Assembly: GCF_001317345.1 (NCBI RefSeq)
Contig: NZ_JXCG01000004.1
Coordinates: 1 to 64,000, forward strand
Direction: 5' to 3'
Source: Thermococcus sp. EP1
GTDB taxonomy: Archaea > Methanobacteriota_B > Thermococci > Thermococcales > Thermococcaceae
Length of the DNA stretch: 64,000 bases
A program made the position numbers and the translations under genes. Numbering within the stretch: position 1 is the stretch's first letter; every line of letters begins with the position of its first letter. Shown in pieces: positions 1-9,273 of the stretch. Under the pieces are notes generated by a model. It was given only the letters and a program-made list of their open reading frames with translations, did no database searches and was not told the DNA's origin.

Positions 1-661
1 GTAGAACACCCTTCGGCGGTTCAATTCCAAGCTTCTCAAATACTTCCGGATGCTTTAAGGGAAGCTCAATCATTTCTCTAATTTTTTGTATCACGTCTTT
101 AAGACCACCAATGTCCTCATAAGTAACCCCAAGAGCTGGTGTTTTTGCTACCTCCTTAACTGGCTTCTCAGAGATCACAAACTCTGTAAACTCTGTTATC
201 TGCACTACACCTGAAGGAGTAGTTGCTGTAACTACAAACGTAAGCTCTTGACCAAGAACTCCAATTCTGATATAATCGCCTCTAACAACTGGTCTCCCAA
301 CCAATCTAGAGTGAAGCCAATCAACAAAGTCCCGACCAAACCTAATCGGCTCTGTTGGGGCCAAAACTACTTTTTGGGCCTCTTTAACTTCTGCTTTTCT
401 TATAGTTACCTCATCCCCAAGGCCAACCCCAGAATTCTTTCTTATCGTACCATCCATTCTGATAATTTCTAATCCTTCATCTTCTGGATAAGCTGGCCAG
501 ACTACTGCAGCTGTATTTTTAGTACCTATAACCTCAATGATATCGCCTGGTTGAATTCCAATCTTTCTCATTGCACTCCTATCAATCCTAACTATCCCTC
601 TACCAACATCCCTCTGATAAGCGGAAGCTACTTTAAGTTTAATCTCATTCCTATCACTCAT
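1..661 (-). CDS. Cdc48/VCP-like AAA+ ATPase, 5' part (runs off window)
   Basis: This is the N-terminal 220 codons of a Cdc48/p97/VAT-type unfoldase, a hexameric AAA+ ATPase that extracts and unfolds proteins. Reading the minus strand from an ATG at 661 gives a double-psi barrel N-domain ([20 protein letters not shown], about residues 14-33), then the linker and the opening of the first AAA module ([20 protein letters not shown], about 180-199). Walker A would lie beyond position 1. The start follows GAGGTGAT with a 4-base spacer. It lies 85 bp downstream of hsp20 on the same strand, matching the Hsp20/AAA-ATPase neighbourhood of the Pyrococcus heat-shock regulon. The protein is incomplete only because the window ends. 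Confidence 0.95.
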   Translation of the reverse strand, partial: MSDRNEIKLKVASAYQRDVGRGIVRIDRSAMRKIGIQPGDIIEVIGTKNTAAVVWPAYPEDEGLEIIRMDGTIRKNSGVGLGDEVTIRKAEVKEAQKVVLAPTEPIRFGRDFVDWLHSRLVGRPVVRGDYIRIGVLGQELTFVVTATTPSGVVQITEFTEFVISEKPVKEVAKTPALGVTYEDIGGLKDVIQKIREMIELPLKHPEVFEKLGIEPPKGVL

Positions 662-746
662 TTATATCACCTCTTTCTTTAGTTATTAAATGACCGTGAA
701 TCCAACATTATTTAATTATTTAATCAAATTAAAAAATAATGAAATA

Positions 747-1256
747 TCACTCTATCTTAACCTCAAAACCACCCTTCTCCTCTTTCTTGGTTGGATATTT
801 CTTAGGAACTCTTATCTCAAGAACACCATTGTTATATTTAGCCTTTGCCTTTTCTGCTACAACCTCTTCAGGAAGCCTGATAACTCTCCTATAACCACTG
901 TAATACCTTTCAATTCTCACTGCTCCTTCTTTTTCAAGTTCGTGTTCTCTCTTCACCTGGGCCTCAATATAAACAGCGTCGCTAGTTACTCTGACTTTAA
1001 TGTCTTCCTTTCTGACTCCCGGTAATTCGGCTGTGATTATGAATTCTTCACCTGTGTCAAAGATATCTACAAAGGGCTCTCTCCAAACTCCTTCGCTTCT
1101 TATCTCAAATTCTCCTCTTGGCTCACTAAATCTTCTATAACTCCATAGTCTGGGCCCCCTGAATATGTCTTCAAACATTGCATCAATCTCTTCTTGTATT
1201 TCTCTCATTATATCGAAGGGGTCCCAGAGGTCTCTCCTCCACCATCTTCTCGCCAC
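747..1256 (-). CDS. hsp20: small heat shock protein Hsp20
   Basis: This is an alpha-crystallin-family holdase of about 169 residues that keeps unfolding proteins soluble in the cytoplasm. The N-terminal segment is rich in W, F and R (RRDLWDPFDIMREIQEEIDA). The crystallin domain follows, with the family signature ending NGVLEIRVPKK near the C-terminus. Three in-frame starts exist (GTG 1265, ATG 1262, GTG 1256). I chose GTG 1256 because AGGAGGTGAT ends 4 bases before it, the same spacing as many genes here, whereas the upstream starts lie inside the ribosome binding site. A Phr-type operator and a TATA box lie just upstream, so heat-shock induction is expected. Confidence 0.93.
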   Translation of the reverse strand: MARRWWRRDLWDPFDIMREIQEEIDAMFEDIFRGPRLWSYRRFSEPRGEFEIRSEGVWREPFVDIFDTGEEFIITAELPGVRKEDIKVRVTSDAVYIEAQVKREHELEKEGAVRIERYYSGYRRVIRLPEEVVAEKAKAKYNNGVLEIRVPKKYPTKKEEKGGFEVKIE

Positions 1257-1276
1257 CTTCATCACCTCCTTACATC

Positions 1277-1300
1277 TTTTGGTTACCGATAGTTATTAAA
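1277..1300 (-). promoter_or_regulatory. Phr heat-shock repressor operator with hsp20 TATA box
   Basis: On the minus strand the sequence matches the Pyrococcus Phr consensus as I recall it, TTTnnTnnC-N5-GTnAnnAAAA: TTTAATAAC, TATCG, GTAACCAAAA. A TATA box (AATTTATAAG, plus-strand 1311-1320) lies immediately upstream. The operator therefore covers the expected transcription start of hsp20, which is the known repression geometry for Phr. The match is direct; control by Phr is inferred because the phr gene is not in the window. Confidence 0.8.
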
Positions 1301-1400
1301 ATATCAACTCCTTATAAATTTTTCGATTTTAGTATACTTAAGTAAGATTAAATTACCGCAAGATTTATAAAGCGGATTAGACCTTCTATAGTTTGGACAT

Positions 1401-1477
1401 GGGGCGGTAGCTCAGCCTGGGAGAGCGCCGGACTGAAGATCCGGGTGTCGGGGGTTCAAATCCCCCTCGCCCCACCA
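1401..1477 (+). tRNA. tRNA-Phe (GAA)
   Basis: This is a complete cloverleaf with acceptor GGGGCGG pairing to TCGCCCC (one G-U), D-arm GCTC...GAGC, anticodon stem CCGGA/TCCGG with loop CTGAAGA (anticodon GAA), and T-arm GGGGG-TTCAAAT-CCCCC. The discriminator A and an encoded CCA follow. No intron is present. A TATA box (AGATTTATAA, 1361-1370) lies about 35 bases upstream. Confidence 0.97.
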
Positions 1478-1546
1478 CGTTTTTCCTGTTCTATGGAAAC
1501 ATAAAAGTTTAAAAGCCACTCTCCATAGTGATTTCCGGTGATGATA

Positions 1547-1804
1547 ATGAAAGGGATTGTACTAAGCTACATGAGAAGTAAAGAACACCTACACAAGAAC
1601 CACATGATTATCAAACCACTTGGAATTGAGAGTAAAGAGCAAGCAGCAGCATTGATTGGCAAGAAAGTCTTCTGGAAGAGTCCTAGTGGTAAGCTCCTCG
1701 TGGGCAAAATCACCAGAACTCATGGAGTTAGAGGAGAAGTAAAAGCAAGGTTTGAGAGACCATTACCAGGGCAAGCCCTTGGAGACTACGTTGAAATAAA
1801 ATGA
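1547..1804 (+). CDS. rpl35ae: 50S ribosomal protein L35Ae
   Basis: This protein of about 85 residues belongs to the large ribosomal subunit family L35Ae (eL33). It carries the family's central segment [18 protein letters not shown], the [12 protein letters not shown] strand pair, and the characteristic ending [11 protein letters not shown]. In-frame GTG 1538 and ATG 1541 fall within or next to the GGTGAT ribosome binding site. ATG 1547, 4 bases after it, gives the usual family N-terminus [11 protein letters not shown]. The gene follows tRNA-Phe and precedes trm1, so all three are linked to translation. Confidence 0.95.
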   Translation: MKGIVLSYMRSKEHLHKNHMIIKPLGIESKEQAAALIGKKVFWKSPSGKLLVGKITRTHGVRGEVKARFERPLPGQALGDYVEIK

Positions 1805-1835
1805 CCTTTCTTTCCTTCTTTTTGGAGGTAACTTG

Positions 1836-2975
1836 ATGAAACTTGTTAATATTAAAGAAGGAAAAGCAGAAATTTTTATACCTAAAGCAGAGCGTATTTA
1901 TGATGCTCCTGTTTTTTATAATCCTGCCATGACATTAAATAGGGATTTAAGTGTCCTTGTTTTACAAGTTTTAAGTCCCAAAACAGTCTTAGATGCCCTC
2001 TCAGCCACAGGTATTAGAGGAATAAGGTATGCTTTGGAGACTAATGCAGAAGAGATATGGCTTAATGATATAAATCCTGATGCCTTTAAGCTCATTATTA
2101 AAAACCTAAAGATTAATTTTGGAGAAAAACTCACCTTAGATGACAAAATGACAAGAATAAAAGGGGAAAAAGAAATAATTGCTACTAATAAAGATGCGAA
2201 TCTCTTGATGGCTGAAAAATTCAGATATTTCGACTTTGTGGATCTTGACCCATTTGGTTCTCCGATGGAGTTCCTTGATTCAGCGCTGAGAAGCGTTAAA
2301 CGAAAAGGAGTTCTAGCAGTTACCGCTACAGACACTGCTCCTCTCTGTGGAGCCCATCCAAAAGCATGTCTCAGAAAGTATAACTCAAAACCTCTAAGAG
2401 GCGAGCTCTGCCATGAAAGTGGCCTGAGAATTCTGATAGGAGCTATCGCTAGATATGCCGTAAAATATGATCTCGGAATCAATGTTCTCTTTGCCTATTA
2501 CAAAGATCACTACTTTAGAGCATTTTTACAACTTAGAGATGGCGCAAAAGAAGGTGATAAATCCCTCAAAAATATGGGATATGTATATTTTGAACCCAAA
2601 ACAGGAAGGTTCGAAATTGAAAGGAATTTTCTTCCAAGCAGAGAAGGGGCCTTTGGACCCTTATGGCTCGGCCCTCTCAAAGAACAGAAGTTCATAGAAA
2701 AAATGATAGAAAAAGCTGAAAAAGCCGAATTACCCCAAAAGAACAAGCTTCTCAAATTCCTGAGTATTATCAAAGATGAACTCAATATTCCGTTTTTCTA
2801 TGATTTTCACGCTCTCGCAAGACGAAACTCTCTTGAAGTAAGAAAGCTCTCAGATGTGTGCAATATACTCCAGGAGAAAGGGTATAGAACGAGTCGAACA
2901 CATTTCTCTCCAACTGCAATAAAAACGGATGCACCTTTTGAAATAGTTCTGGAAACGTTAAAACTCCTCCAATGA
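1836..2975 (+). CDS. trm1: tRNA (guanine26-N2)-dimethyltransferase Trm1
   Basis: This SAM-dependent enzyme methylates G26 of tRNA and is about 379 residues long, normal for the archaeal family. Early landmarks are [13 protein letters not shown] and the SAM-binding region [16 protein letters not shown]. The catalytic motif is DLDPFGSP. Further features are [15 protein letters not shown], the paired C/H segment around [15 protein letters not shown], and the C-terminal [12 protein letters not shown] signature. ATG 1836 follows GGAGGTAACT; the TTG three bases earlier is less likely. The 3' end abuts the convergent MATE gene with no spacer. Confidence 0.95.
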   Translation: MKLVNIKEGKAEIFIPKAERIYDAPVFYNPAMTLNRDLSVLVLQVLSPKTVLDALSATGIRGIRYALETNAEEIWLNDINPDAFKLIIKNLKINFGEKLTLDDKMTRIKGEKEIIATNKDANLLMAEKFRYFDFVDLDPFGSPMEFLDSALRSVKRKGVLAVTATDTAPLCGAHPKACLRKYNSKPLRGELCHESGLRILIGAIARYAVKYDLGINVLFAYYKDHYFRAFLQLRDGAKEGDKSLKNMGYVYFEPKTGRFEIERNFLPSREGAFGPLWLGPLKEQKFIEKMIEKAEKAELPQKNKLLKFLSIIKDELNIPFFYDFHALARRNSLEVRKLSDVCNILQEKGYRTSRTHFSPTAIKTDAPFEIVLETLKLLQ

Positions 2976-4340
2976 TCAGACCTTTATATATTTCCAACCA
3001 CCTCGTTTAAATATCCACCAGAAAAAGATTGCTGTTGTGAATGTTTCTAACGTCATGGCAAGCCATGCTGCAATAACCCCCATTCCTTTGATGTGAATAA
3101 TCCAAAATGAGACCCCAAACCCAAGGATATATGATGGAATTATTCTGAAAAAGAGCTTACTTATTGCCGTTACATACATTGGACTCTTTGTATCTCCAGC
3201 TCCTCTAAGAGAACCACTTAAAACGAACGTCCATCCAAGAGGTATCTCACTTATTCCAACGATTATCAGATATATACTAGCCAACCTTAAAACCTCTGCA
3301 TAGTCCGGGTCACTTCTTGTAACAAATGGCATCACGAGATAGTTAGGAAATACCACCAGAATTATTGCCATAATACCCATAAACACTGAAACCATTTTAA
3401 GGGCCTCATAAACAACTCTTTCTGCTTTTTCAGGGTCTCCCTCTCCAAGGCTTTGACCAACCAAAGCTGAGGCAGCGACATTAAAACCAAAAGCCGGCAT
3501 ATAAGCTATACTTTCTACTCTCAAGCCCACCTGATGAGCTGCCAATGCTATAGTACCAAAACGGGTCACTATGCTTATGTAGAGGAAGTTATAGAAGCTG
3601 AAAATAACTCTCTCAATTGTAGCAGGAATTCCAATTCTGAGGATCCTTTTTATGGTTTCCCAGTCAGGCTTGAAGGCAGGCTTGAATTTTAAAACCAAGG
3701 ACCCCCTAAGGAAAAGAATCAACCCAACAATAAAGGCAAGCAAAATTGAGAGGCCTGAGGCTAATGCAGCACCTACCACTTCAAGCCTCGGTAACCCAAA
3801 CTTCCCAAAGATTAGACCATAATTCAAGAAAACATTAGCCCCATTAGTTAATAGACTTAATTTCATTGGTGTCTTTGTGTCTCCAGCCCCTCTAAGGGCA
3901 CTAAAAGCTGCAAATGCCATGAAATTAATTGGATAAAAAATGAAAAATGTTCTTATGTAGGAATAACCAAGTTTTATGACATCTTCACTTGCCCCCATTA
4001 TTTTGAGGGCATCATCTCCAAAGAAAACTCCAAAGAGCATTACCGGAATACTCATGAAAAAAGCTAGATATATACTTTGTTCAAGCACTTTTTCGGCCAT
4101 ATCAAAATCTTTCGCCCCTACAAACCTTGCAACTAAGGCCAGAGTCCCAGTAGAAATAGCAAACATGAGGGGCATCATAAACCAGGAAAATTGACCTCCA
4201 AGGCCCACGCTTGCTATGGCTAAAGACCCTAGTTGTCCTACCATTATCATATCCACTAGGTTGACAAGAGTTTGTCCAATATTGGCCAGAATGGCAGGCC
4301 ACGCAAGAGCCCACAATCTTCTTCTTAATTCGCCATCCAT
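2976..4340 (-). CDS. MATE-family multidrug/toxin exporter
   Basis: This is an integral membrane antiporter of about 454 residues in the MatE family, which exports cationic or aromatic compounds using Na+ or H+ gradients. Two homologous halves are visible, each with the repeated GAGDTKTPM / GAGDTKSPM loop, and about 12 hydrophobic segments can be read. The N-terminal helix bears the family-like ILANIGQTLVNLVDMIMVGQ. I used ATG 4340; a GTG at 4349 would add three residues. It is preceded by a same-strand gene encoding a winged-helix regulator with a small-molecule binding domain, so the substrate may be what that regulator senses. The substrate cannot be read from sequence. Confidence 0.92.
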   Translation of the reverse strand: MDGELRRRLWALAWPAILANIGQTLVNLVDMIMVGQLGSLAIASVGLGGQFSWFMMPLMFAISTGTLALVARFVGAKDFDMAEKVLEQSIYLAFFMSIPVMLFGVFFGDDALKIMGASEDVIKLGYSYIRTFFIFYPINFMAFAAFSALRGAGDTKTPMKLSLLTNGANVFLNYGLIFGKFGLPRLEVVGAALASGLSILLAFIVGLILFLRGSLVLKFKPAFKPDWETIKRILRIGIPATIERVIFSFYNFLYISIVTRFGTIALAAHQVGLRVESIAYMPAFGFNVAASALVGQSLGEGDPEKAERVVYEALKMVSVFMGIMAIILVVFPNYLVMPFVTRSDPDYAEVLRLASIYLIIVGISEIPLGWTFVLSGSLRGAGDTKSPMYVTAISKLFFRIIPSYILGFGVSFWIIHIKGMGVIAAWLAMTLETFTTAIFFWWIFKRGGWKYIKV

Positions 4341-4400
4341 GGATCCCACTCAGATTATTGTCTTAACGATTAGAGGCAAGATATAAAAGGATCTGAGAGG

Positions 4401-5408
4401 TTAAAAATCTTTTGGCAAAAGAAGAGGATCCAAATTGAACACCTTAAGTCCAAATCGTTCTAAAGCAGATTCAACCTGCTCCTTACTCAGTCTGTAATCA
4501 TAAACAAATCCTTCAAACCCATTTCTTATCTGCTCCTGTTTAAACCCAAAAACCATTTCCATTAAACGTATGGCTTCTTCTTTTCGTTGTTTAAGGCTTT
4601 TAGTATTCTTTTTATAATAATCCATGAATTTGTAGAAAATTTCTTTGTTAATCTTAAAGAACTCATAATTGACTCCCAAAGCACAACAAGGATAAAGACC
4701 AAACAGTTCAACATATCTATAGACTTTAAACCCTTCTTTTTCTAAGCTGCTTAAATATGGTTCCCATATACTTAGAGCATCTATTTCGCCCTCTAAAAAT
4801 GATTTTACGATCTCTTCGGGTTTTTTGAAATAGATTACTTTAGCTTTATCTACAAGCCCATGCTTTTCCAAAAAGAGCTTCAGCATTGTCTCCATTGTAG
4901 AGAGTTCTGAAGAACCAATCTTTATACCTTCCTTTAAATCTCCTTTTAATACGACTCCACTTCCTCCAAATCCACAACCACCAGCAATTCTTAGGTTTTT
5001 GGTAAGAAGACCAAAAAGAACCTGTGTAATAAGGGGAGAACACGCCAAATCAACTTTTCCCAAGGCCAATGCATTTGTTAGCTCAATAGCACTGTTATAT
5101 ACCAAAATTCTTACATCATACTCTCTCTCAAGATCCTTAGCTGTTAAAATTGCATGAGGATATTCAACAGCCCTCAAAAGTCCCAGTCTGAGAACTCCCT
5201 CTATTGGAAAGGGAGCTTCTTCGACAAGCCAGATGCGATAGGCCTTTTTACCAATTTCTTTCCTAATTACCTTCTTTTCTTTTTCTAAACTCTCAATAGC
5301 CTCAACAATTGTGGATCTAGAATAATTAAGCCTATAAAGCTCGCTTTGGAGTATTCCCTCATGACCTTTTGCTGTGAGATAAGCCAAAATATCGCCTTTA
5401 GCACTCAT
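4401..5408 (-). CDS. winged-helix regulator fused to an NMT1/SsuA-type substrate-binding domain
   Basis: Residues 1-65 look like a winged helix (GILQSELYRLNYSRSTIVEAIESLEKEKKVIRKE). Residues from about 75 onward resemble a type-II periplasmic-binding-protein fold of the NMT1/SsuA group: LRLGLLRAVEYPHAILTAKDL, ALALGKVDLACSPL, GGCGFGGSGVVLK, EGEIDALSIWEPYLSSLEKEG. There is no signal peptide, so the binding domain acts in the cytoplasm, consistent with a one-component ligand-sensing regulator and not a transporter component. The ATG at 5408 follows AAGGTACT. The next gene downstream is the MATE exporter, 60 bp away, a plausible target. The ligand is unknown. Confidence 0.75.
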   Translation of the reverse strand: MSAKGDILAYLTAKGHEGILQSELYRLNYSRSTIVEAIESLEKEKKVIRKEIGKKAYRIWLVEEAPFPIEGVLRLGLLRAVEYPHAILTAKDLEREYDVRILVYNSAIELTNALALGKVDLACSPLITQVLFGLLTKNLRIAGGCGFGGSGVVLKGDLKEGIKIGSSELSTMETMLKLFLEKHGLVDKAKVIYFKKPEEIVKSFLEGEIDALSIWEPYLSSLEKEGFKVYRYVELFGLYPCCALGVNYEFFKINKEIFYKFMDYYKKNTKSLKQRKEEAIRLMEMVFGFKQEQIRNGFEGFVYDYRLSKEQVESALERFGLKVFNLDPLLLPKDF

Positions 5409-5461
5409 GAAAGTACCTTAAGAATTCATGTTTTTATAATTTTTGAAAATAGTGAAAAGAG

Positions 5462-5650
5462 TTAAAGAATACCTTTCGCTTTCTTCCACTTGTGACTCCA
5501 GCTGTATTTTCTAAGCCTTCTGCTCCTCCCAAAGCCACATGCAGCACAGTAACCCTTTCTAGTGTTAAAGGATTTCCTTCCACATCTTCTGCACTTTATA
5601 TGAGTGGGAGTTCTATTCCGTTTTCCATGTGGAGCTGTTCCACTTCCCAC
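5462..5650 (-). CDS. rpl37e: 50S ribosomal protein L37e
   Basis: This 62-residue, highly basic zinc-ribbon protein of the large subunit carries the L37e pattern [22 protein letters not shown] (four zinc cysteines), split as C-x2-C...C-x2-C, followed by the basic tail [17 protein letters not shown]. It lies 17 bp downstream of the LSm gene on the same strand. The LSm-L37e pairing is a recurrent archaeal arrangement and supports both calls. Confidence 0.96.
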   Translation of the reverse strand: MGSGTAPHGKRNRTPTHIKCRRCGRKSFNTRKGYCAACGFGRSRRLRKYSWSHKWKKAKGIL

Positions 5651-5667
5651 GAAACCTCACCTCTCGC

Positions 5668-5898
5668 TCATTCTATCTCAACTGGGGAGATAGCCAACAC
5701 GTTATCTCCTCTGATCACTATCTTACCGTAATTCTTCTTTGGCTCGCCATCCTCAATAAGCTGAGCATTAGCCAAGACAACATTTAAGTGGATGTCATAA
5801 CCAATGAGCTTTCCTCTATATTCGGCTCCTCTCTTGAGGATTACCAAAACCTCCTTGTCGAGTGACTTGTGTATAACATCAAGTGGTCTTTCCGCCAT
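5668..5898 (-). CDS. Sm-like (LSm) RNA-binding protein
   Basis: This 76-residue archaeal Sm protein forms homo-heptameric rings that bind U-rich RNA. Sm1 is visible as EVLVILKRGAEYRGKLIGYDIHLNVVL and Sm2 as KIVIRGDNVLAISP. A longer reading from 5922 exists, but ATG 5898 follows GGGAGGGAAGAAAA and gives the usual N-terminus MAERPLDVIHKSLDK. It is the first gene of a two-gene unit with L37e and is transcribed divergently from the aminopeptidase gene at 6028. Confidence 0.95.
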   Translation of the reverse strand: MAERPLDVIHKSLDKEVLVILKRGAEYRGKLIGYDIHLNVVLANAQLIEDGEPKKNYGKIVIRGDNVLAISPVEIE

Positions 5899-6027
5899 TT
5901 TTCTTCCCTCCCAAATAATCAAAGATAGAGTTCACAATGATAACGGGAACCTTGCTTTATAACTCTTTCTCTTATTAGGCACAATCCTAATTAAGGTGTG
6001 CATTATAAAGAAAGTGGAGGTGAAAAT

Positions 6028-7080
6028 ATGGATCTACTCAACGTATCCAGAAAAGTCATGGAAGACGTTTTGGCAGTGGAGAGTGGAGAAGAGATATTAA
6101 TAATCACCAACCCCGGAGAAGTTTTTGATATTTCTCTGAGTCTCTTCAATGCTGCAAAAGAATTCAAAGCAAAGCCCACTATTATTATCCAAGAACCAAA
6201 GGGATCTTTAGACTATGCTGAACGGGCAGTTATTGAAGCCATCAAATCAGGCCCTGATATTGTACTTTCTATTAGTGAGAAGAAGCTTGGAAAAGATGCT
6301 TATGGTCTCAACATCGGTTATATTGGTAGAGACAACAAGAAGTACACTCACATATTTGAAAAACTTCTAAGAGGAGATAAAAGAATTAGAAGCTTTTGGA
6401 GTCCAGGTATTACCAAAGAAATCTATCTTCGCAGTGTGCTCATAGATTATATCAAACTCAGAGAAGAAGCCAATATTTTGGCAGAGATTTTAGCTAAAGG
6501 AAAAGAAGTACACATAACAACAGAAAAAGGAACAGATTTATGGATAAACATAAAAGGCAGGAGACCTTTAAAAGATGATGGAGACTTTAGAAAGCCCGGC
6601 CGTGGGGGAAATCTCCCAGCAGGAGAAGTTTTTATCTCCCCAGCAATTGGAAAGAGTGATGGTGTGATAGTTTTTGATGGAACCCTAGGGTTGGGAGGAG
6701 AGAGTATTATCCCAAAAGAACCTGTTAAAGTGTATGTAGAAAACGGTTTTATAGTCAGGATCGAAGGCAAAGATGAAGCTAAAAAACTTGAAGAAGCAAT
6801 AAGGAATGCAGAAAAGATGGCTCTAGAAATGGAGAAAGAAGAATATGCCAAAAACTCATGGCATCTTGGAGAACTCGGCATAGGATTAAACCCACGAGCT
6901 CAGATGTCAGGCAAACTATTAGAGGACGAAAAAATAAGAAAAACCATCCACATAGCAATCGGAGCCAACTATGACAATGATGCTCCAGCTTTAAACCACT
7001 ATGATTGTTTGGTATGGAATCCTACCGTAGAAGTGGATGGAGAGAAAATTATGGATAAAGGTAACTTTACGATATTCTGA
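6028..7080 (+). CDS. M29-family aminopeptidase
   Basis: This cytoplasmic metallo-aminopeptidase of about 350 residues removes N-terminal residues from peptides. It belongs to the aminopeptidase T/AmpS (M29) family. The metal ligands sit in recognisable motifs in the C-terminal half: GEVFISP (Glu), HLGELGIGLNP (Glu), and a HIAIGANY...NHYDC segment supplying His, Tyr, His and Asp. ATG 6028 follows GGAGGTGA; an upstream in-frame start at 5998 has no ribosome binding site. ychF begins 9 bp after the stop, so the two are probably cotranscribed. Confidence 0.9.
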   Translation: MDLLNVSRKVMEDVLAVESGEEILIITNPGEVFDISLSLFNAAKEFKAKPTIIIQEPKGSLDYAERAVIEAIKSGPDIVLSISEKKLGKDAYGLNIGYIGRDNKKYTHIFEKLLRGDKRIRSFWSPGITKEIYLRSVLIDYIKLREEANILAEILAKGKEVHITTEKGTDLWINIKGRRPLKDDGDFRKPGRGGNLPAGEVFISPAIGKSDGVIVFDGTLGLGGESIIPKEPVKVYVENGFIVRIEGKDEAKKLEEAIRNAEKMALEMEKEEYAKNSWHLGELGIGLNPRAQMSGKLLEDEKIRKTIHIAIGANYDNDAPALNHYDCLVWNPTVEVDGEKIMDKGNFTIF

Positions 7081-7089
7081 GGTGGTAGT

Positions 7090-8283
7090 ATGGAGATAGG
7101 GGTTGTAGGAAAACCAAACGTTGGGAAGTCGACTTTCTTTGCCGCAGCGACCCTTGCAGATGTGCAAATAGCTAACTACCCATTTACGACTATTGGAGCA
7201 AATATCGGAGTAAGCCATGCAACAGCTGAACATCCTTGTAAAGAACTTGGGTGCACACCAAATCCCCAGAATTATGATTACAGAAATGGAGTAGCCCTAA
7301 TCCCGATAAAAATGATAGATGTAGCTGGACTTGTCCCAGGAGCTCATGAAGGACGAGGTCTCGGGAATAAGTTCCTAGACGATTTAAGAATGGCTGCTGC
7401 CTTAATCCACGTTATAGATGCAACTGGAAAAACAGACGTTGAAGGACAAACCACTGATTATCATGATCCTGTGGAAGATATAGAATTTCTAGAAAAAGAA
7501 ATAGACTACTGGATATATGGAATCCTTAAGAAAAATTGGGATAAATTCGCAAAGAGAATAAAAATGCAAGGCTTAAAACTATCAAGGGCAATTGCAGAGC
7601 AATTAACTGGGATAGGAGTTAGTGAGGAAGACGTACTCGAAGCCCTTCACAAGGTAGGACTAAACGATGACCCCACTGTTTGGAAAGAGGACGATCTCTT
7701 TAATTTCGTGAAAGAACTCAGGAAAATAAACAAACCTATGATAATAGCTGCTAATAAAGCCGATGCAACAAGTGATGACGAAATAAAACGGCTTATAGAG
7801 GAGGGAAAGAAGAGAGGGTACATAGTGGTCCCAACTTCTGCAGTTGCAGAACTTACTCTAAGAAAAGCAGCAAAAGCAGGATACATTGAATATATCCCTG
7901 GCGATAATGATTTTACTGTACTAAAATCTCTCAACGAAAAACAAAAACATGGATTAGAACTCATCAGAGAAAGAGTGTTAGAAAGGTTTGGCTCTACCGG
8001 AATTCAGGAAGTCATAAATAGGGCTGTTTTTGAACTCCTTCAACTAGTCCCAGTTTATCCCGTCGAAGATGAACATAAACTTACAGATCAATTCGGAAAT
8101 GTTTTACCCCACGTGTTTCTGATGAAAAAGGGATCTACTCCAAGAGATCTAGCTTATAAAGTGCACACTGACCTAGGAAAAAGCTTCTTGTATGCTGTAA
8201 ATGCAAAAATCCACAGAAGAGTGGGTGAAGATCATGAGCTTCAATTTAACGACATAATAAAAATCGTTGCTACTGCAAGGTAG
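7090..8283 (+). CDS. ychF: YchF/Ola1-type ATPase of the OBG family
   Basis: This translation-associated P-loop ATPase has 397 residues. G1 is GKPNVGKST near residue 7, the switch-I region is [10 protein letters not shown], and G3 is [16 protein letters not shown]. The NKAD-type G4 motif lies in AANKADA. The C-terminal TGS-like domain shows the archaeal ending [15 protein letters not shown]...[15 protein letters not shown]. It overlaps the 3' end of the convergent CYTH gene by 14 bp. Confidence 0.96.
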   Translation: MEIGVVGKPNVGKSTFFAAATLADVQIANYPFTTIGANIGVSHATAEHPCKELGCTPNPQNYDYRNGVALIPIKMIDVAGLVPGAHEGRGLGNKFLDDLRMAAALIHVIDATGKTDVEGQTTDYHDPVEDIEFLEKEIDYWIYGILKKNWDKFAKRIKMQGLKLSRAIAEQLTGIGVSEEDVLEALHKVGLNDDPTVWKEDDLFNFVKELRKINKPMIIAANKADATSDDEIKRLIEEGKKRGYIVVPTSAVAELTLRKAAKAGYIEYIPGDNDFTVLKSLNEKQKHGLELIRERVLERFGSTGIQEVINRAVFELLQLVPVYPVEDEHKLTDQFGNVLPHVFLMKKGSTPRDLAYKVHTDLGKSFLYAVNAKIHRRVGEDHELQFNDIIKIVATAR

Positions 8284-8788
8284 CTTCTCTTTTTTCTCTC
8301 ATAAGTTGTTGATAAAGCCTTGATTCAACATCTGACTCGTTTAACCCAAGTTTTTGAGCAATTTTCCATATTTTTCCTTTAGCTTCTCTCACATCCTCTC
8401 CTATGACTTCTATGTCCAAAAAGTCCCCAAGATTTTCGACTTTATTAAGTTCAAAAGTCACGTCGTCGAGCTTATAGACAAGTCTATGCTTCTTAACCCA
8501 CACGTCTTCTCCAAAGCCAAGTCGAGTTAAGATTTCCTTCATTTTTTCAAAGTCCTCGACTTTGACTTCTATCTCCTCAAACTCTTCATTCTTCTCGTCT
8601 TGGATCTCTTTATAGCCTAAAATTACTTCCCCTAGATTAATGATATGTCTAATGCGAAGAAGTCTTGGAAGAGGAACAGAGAAATATAAATCCTCTTGCA
8701 CTTCTTCCCTAATCAGCCTCGCTCCAAGATTTTCTATCTTCTCTCTAATCTCATTGAAGTCGACTCTAAATTTAATTTCAATTTCCAT
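8270..8788 (-). CDS. CYTH-domain protein (class IV adenylate cyclase / thiamine triphosphatase fold)
   Basis: This 172-residue single-domain protein begins with the ExExK signature (MEIEIKFRV) that lines the triphosphate tunnel of CYTH enzymes. It then shows the basic/acidic strand pattern of the tunnel (RIRHIINLGEVILGYKEI, EEIEVKVEDFEKMKEILTRLGF, KHRLVYKLDDVTFELNKVE). Members act as CyaB-type adenylate cyclases or as triphosphatases; sequence alone does not decide, and hyperthermophile homologues are often labelled class IV adenylate cyclase. It starts 1 bp after the stop of the Lrp-type regulator and belongs to the ubiX-lrp-CYTH unit. Confidence 0.85.
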   Translation of the reverse strand: MEIEIKFRVDFNEIREKIENLGARLIREEVQEDLYFSVPLPRLLRIRHIINLGEVILGYKEIQDEKNEEFEEIEVKVEDFEKMKEILTRLGFGEDVWVKKHRLVYKLDDVTFELNKVENLGDFLDIEVIGEDVREAKGKIWKIAQKLGLNESDVESRLYQQLMREKREATLQ

Positions 8789-8789
8789 C

Positions 8790-9272
8790 CTAGATCCCTA
8801 TTAAAAGGCCCTTAATTTCCTCTCCCTTTTTGAAGTCTTCAACATGATAAACTAAAACCTCTTTTACACTAGGTATGCTTTTAATATTTTCTTCAATGAA
8901 CTTTGTAAGTTCCTCCTTATCCTCAGCACCAATTAGTGCAATTATCCGTTCATCTTTAGTCTTTCCAACTAACAGAATATGAGGTAGCATTGCTAAATTT
9001 CGTGAAACATATTCAAGATACTTGCTTAGGAAATCTTCAATAACAGGTTTTTCTAACTCTAAAATTACAAAAGCTATTTCTTTTGGCCTGGCACTCTCAC
9101 CTAAGACTATAGTATACCTCTCTATGATCCCTCTTTCAATAAGTTTCTTTATCCTGAAATGGATGGTAGATTCAGGCTTACCAAGTCTTTCACCAATTTC
9201 AGAGATTGTTATACGGGCGTCTTCTTTTAGAAGCTTCAAAATTTCTCTATCCAAGTCATCAAGATATACCAC
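8790..9272 (-). CDS. Lrp/AsnC-family transcriptional regulator
   Basis: This regulator of about 160 residues has an N-terminal helix-turn-helix (LDDLDREILKLLKEDARITISEIGERLGKPESTIHFRIKKLIERGIIERY) and a C-terminal alpha/beta RAM-like sensor domain (FVILELEKPV...HILLVGKTKDERIIALIGAED...SVKEVLVYHVEDF). A TTG at 9314 would give 14 extra residues inside ubiX. GTG 9272, preceded by GGGGGGAATAAT, gives the normal family length and starts 1 bp after the ubiX stop, suggesting translational coupling. The ligand and targets are unknown. Confidence 0.88.
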   Translation of the reverse strand: MVYLDDLDREILKLLKEDARITISEIGERLGKPESTIHFRIKKLIERGIIERYTIVLGESARPKEIAFVILELEKPVIEDFLSKYLEYVSRNLAMLPHILLVGKTKDERIIALIGAEDKEELTKFIEENIKSIPSVKEVLVYHVEDFKKGEEIKGLLIGI

Positions 9273-9273
9273 A

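Noticed and set aside
747-1025. Plus-strand open frame overlapping hsp20
   Set aside because: It is antisense to the conserved crystallin domain, with no ribosome binding site.
1916-2482. Long minus-strand open frame inside trm1
   Set aside because: It is fully antisense to a well-conserved gene, has no ribosome binding site, and its product has no recognisable features; it is a shadow of codon bias.
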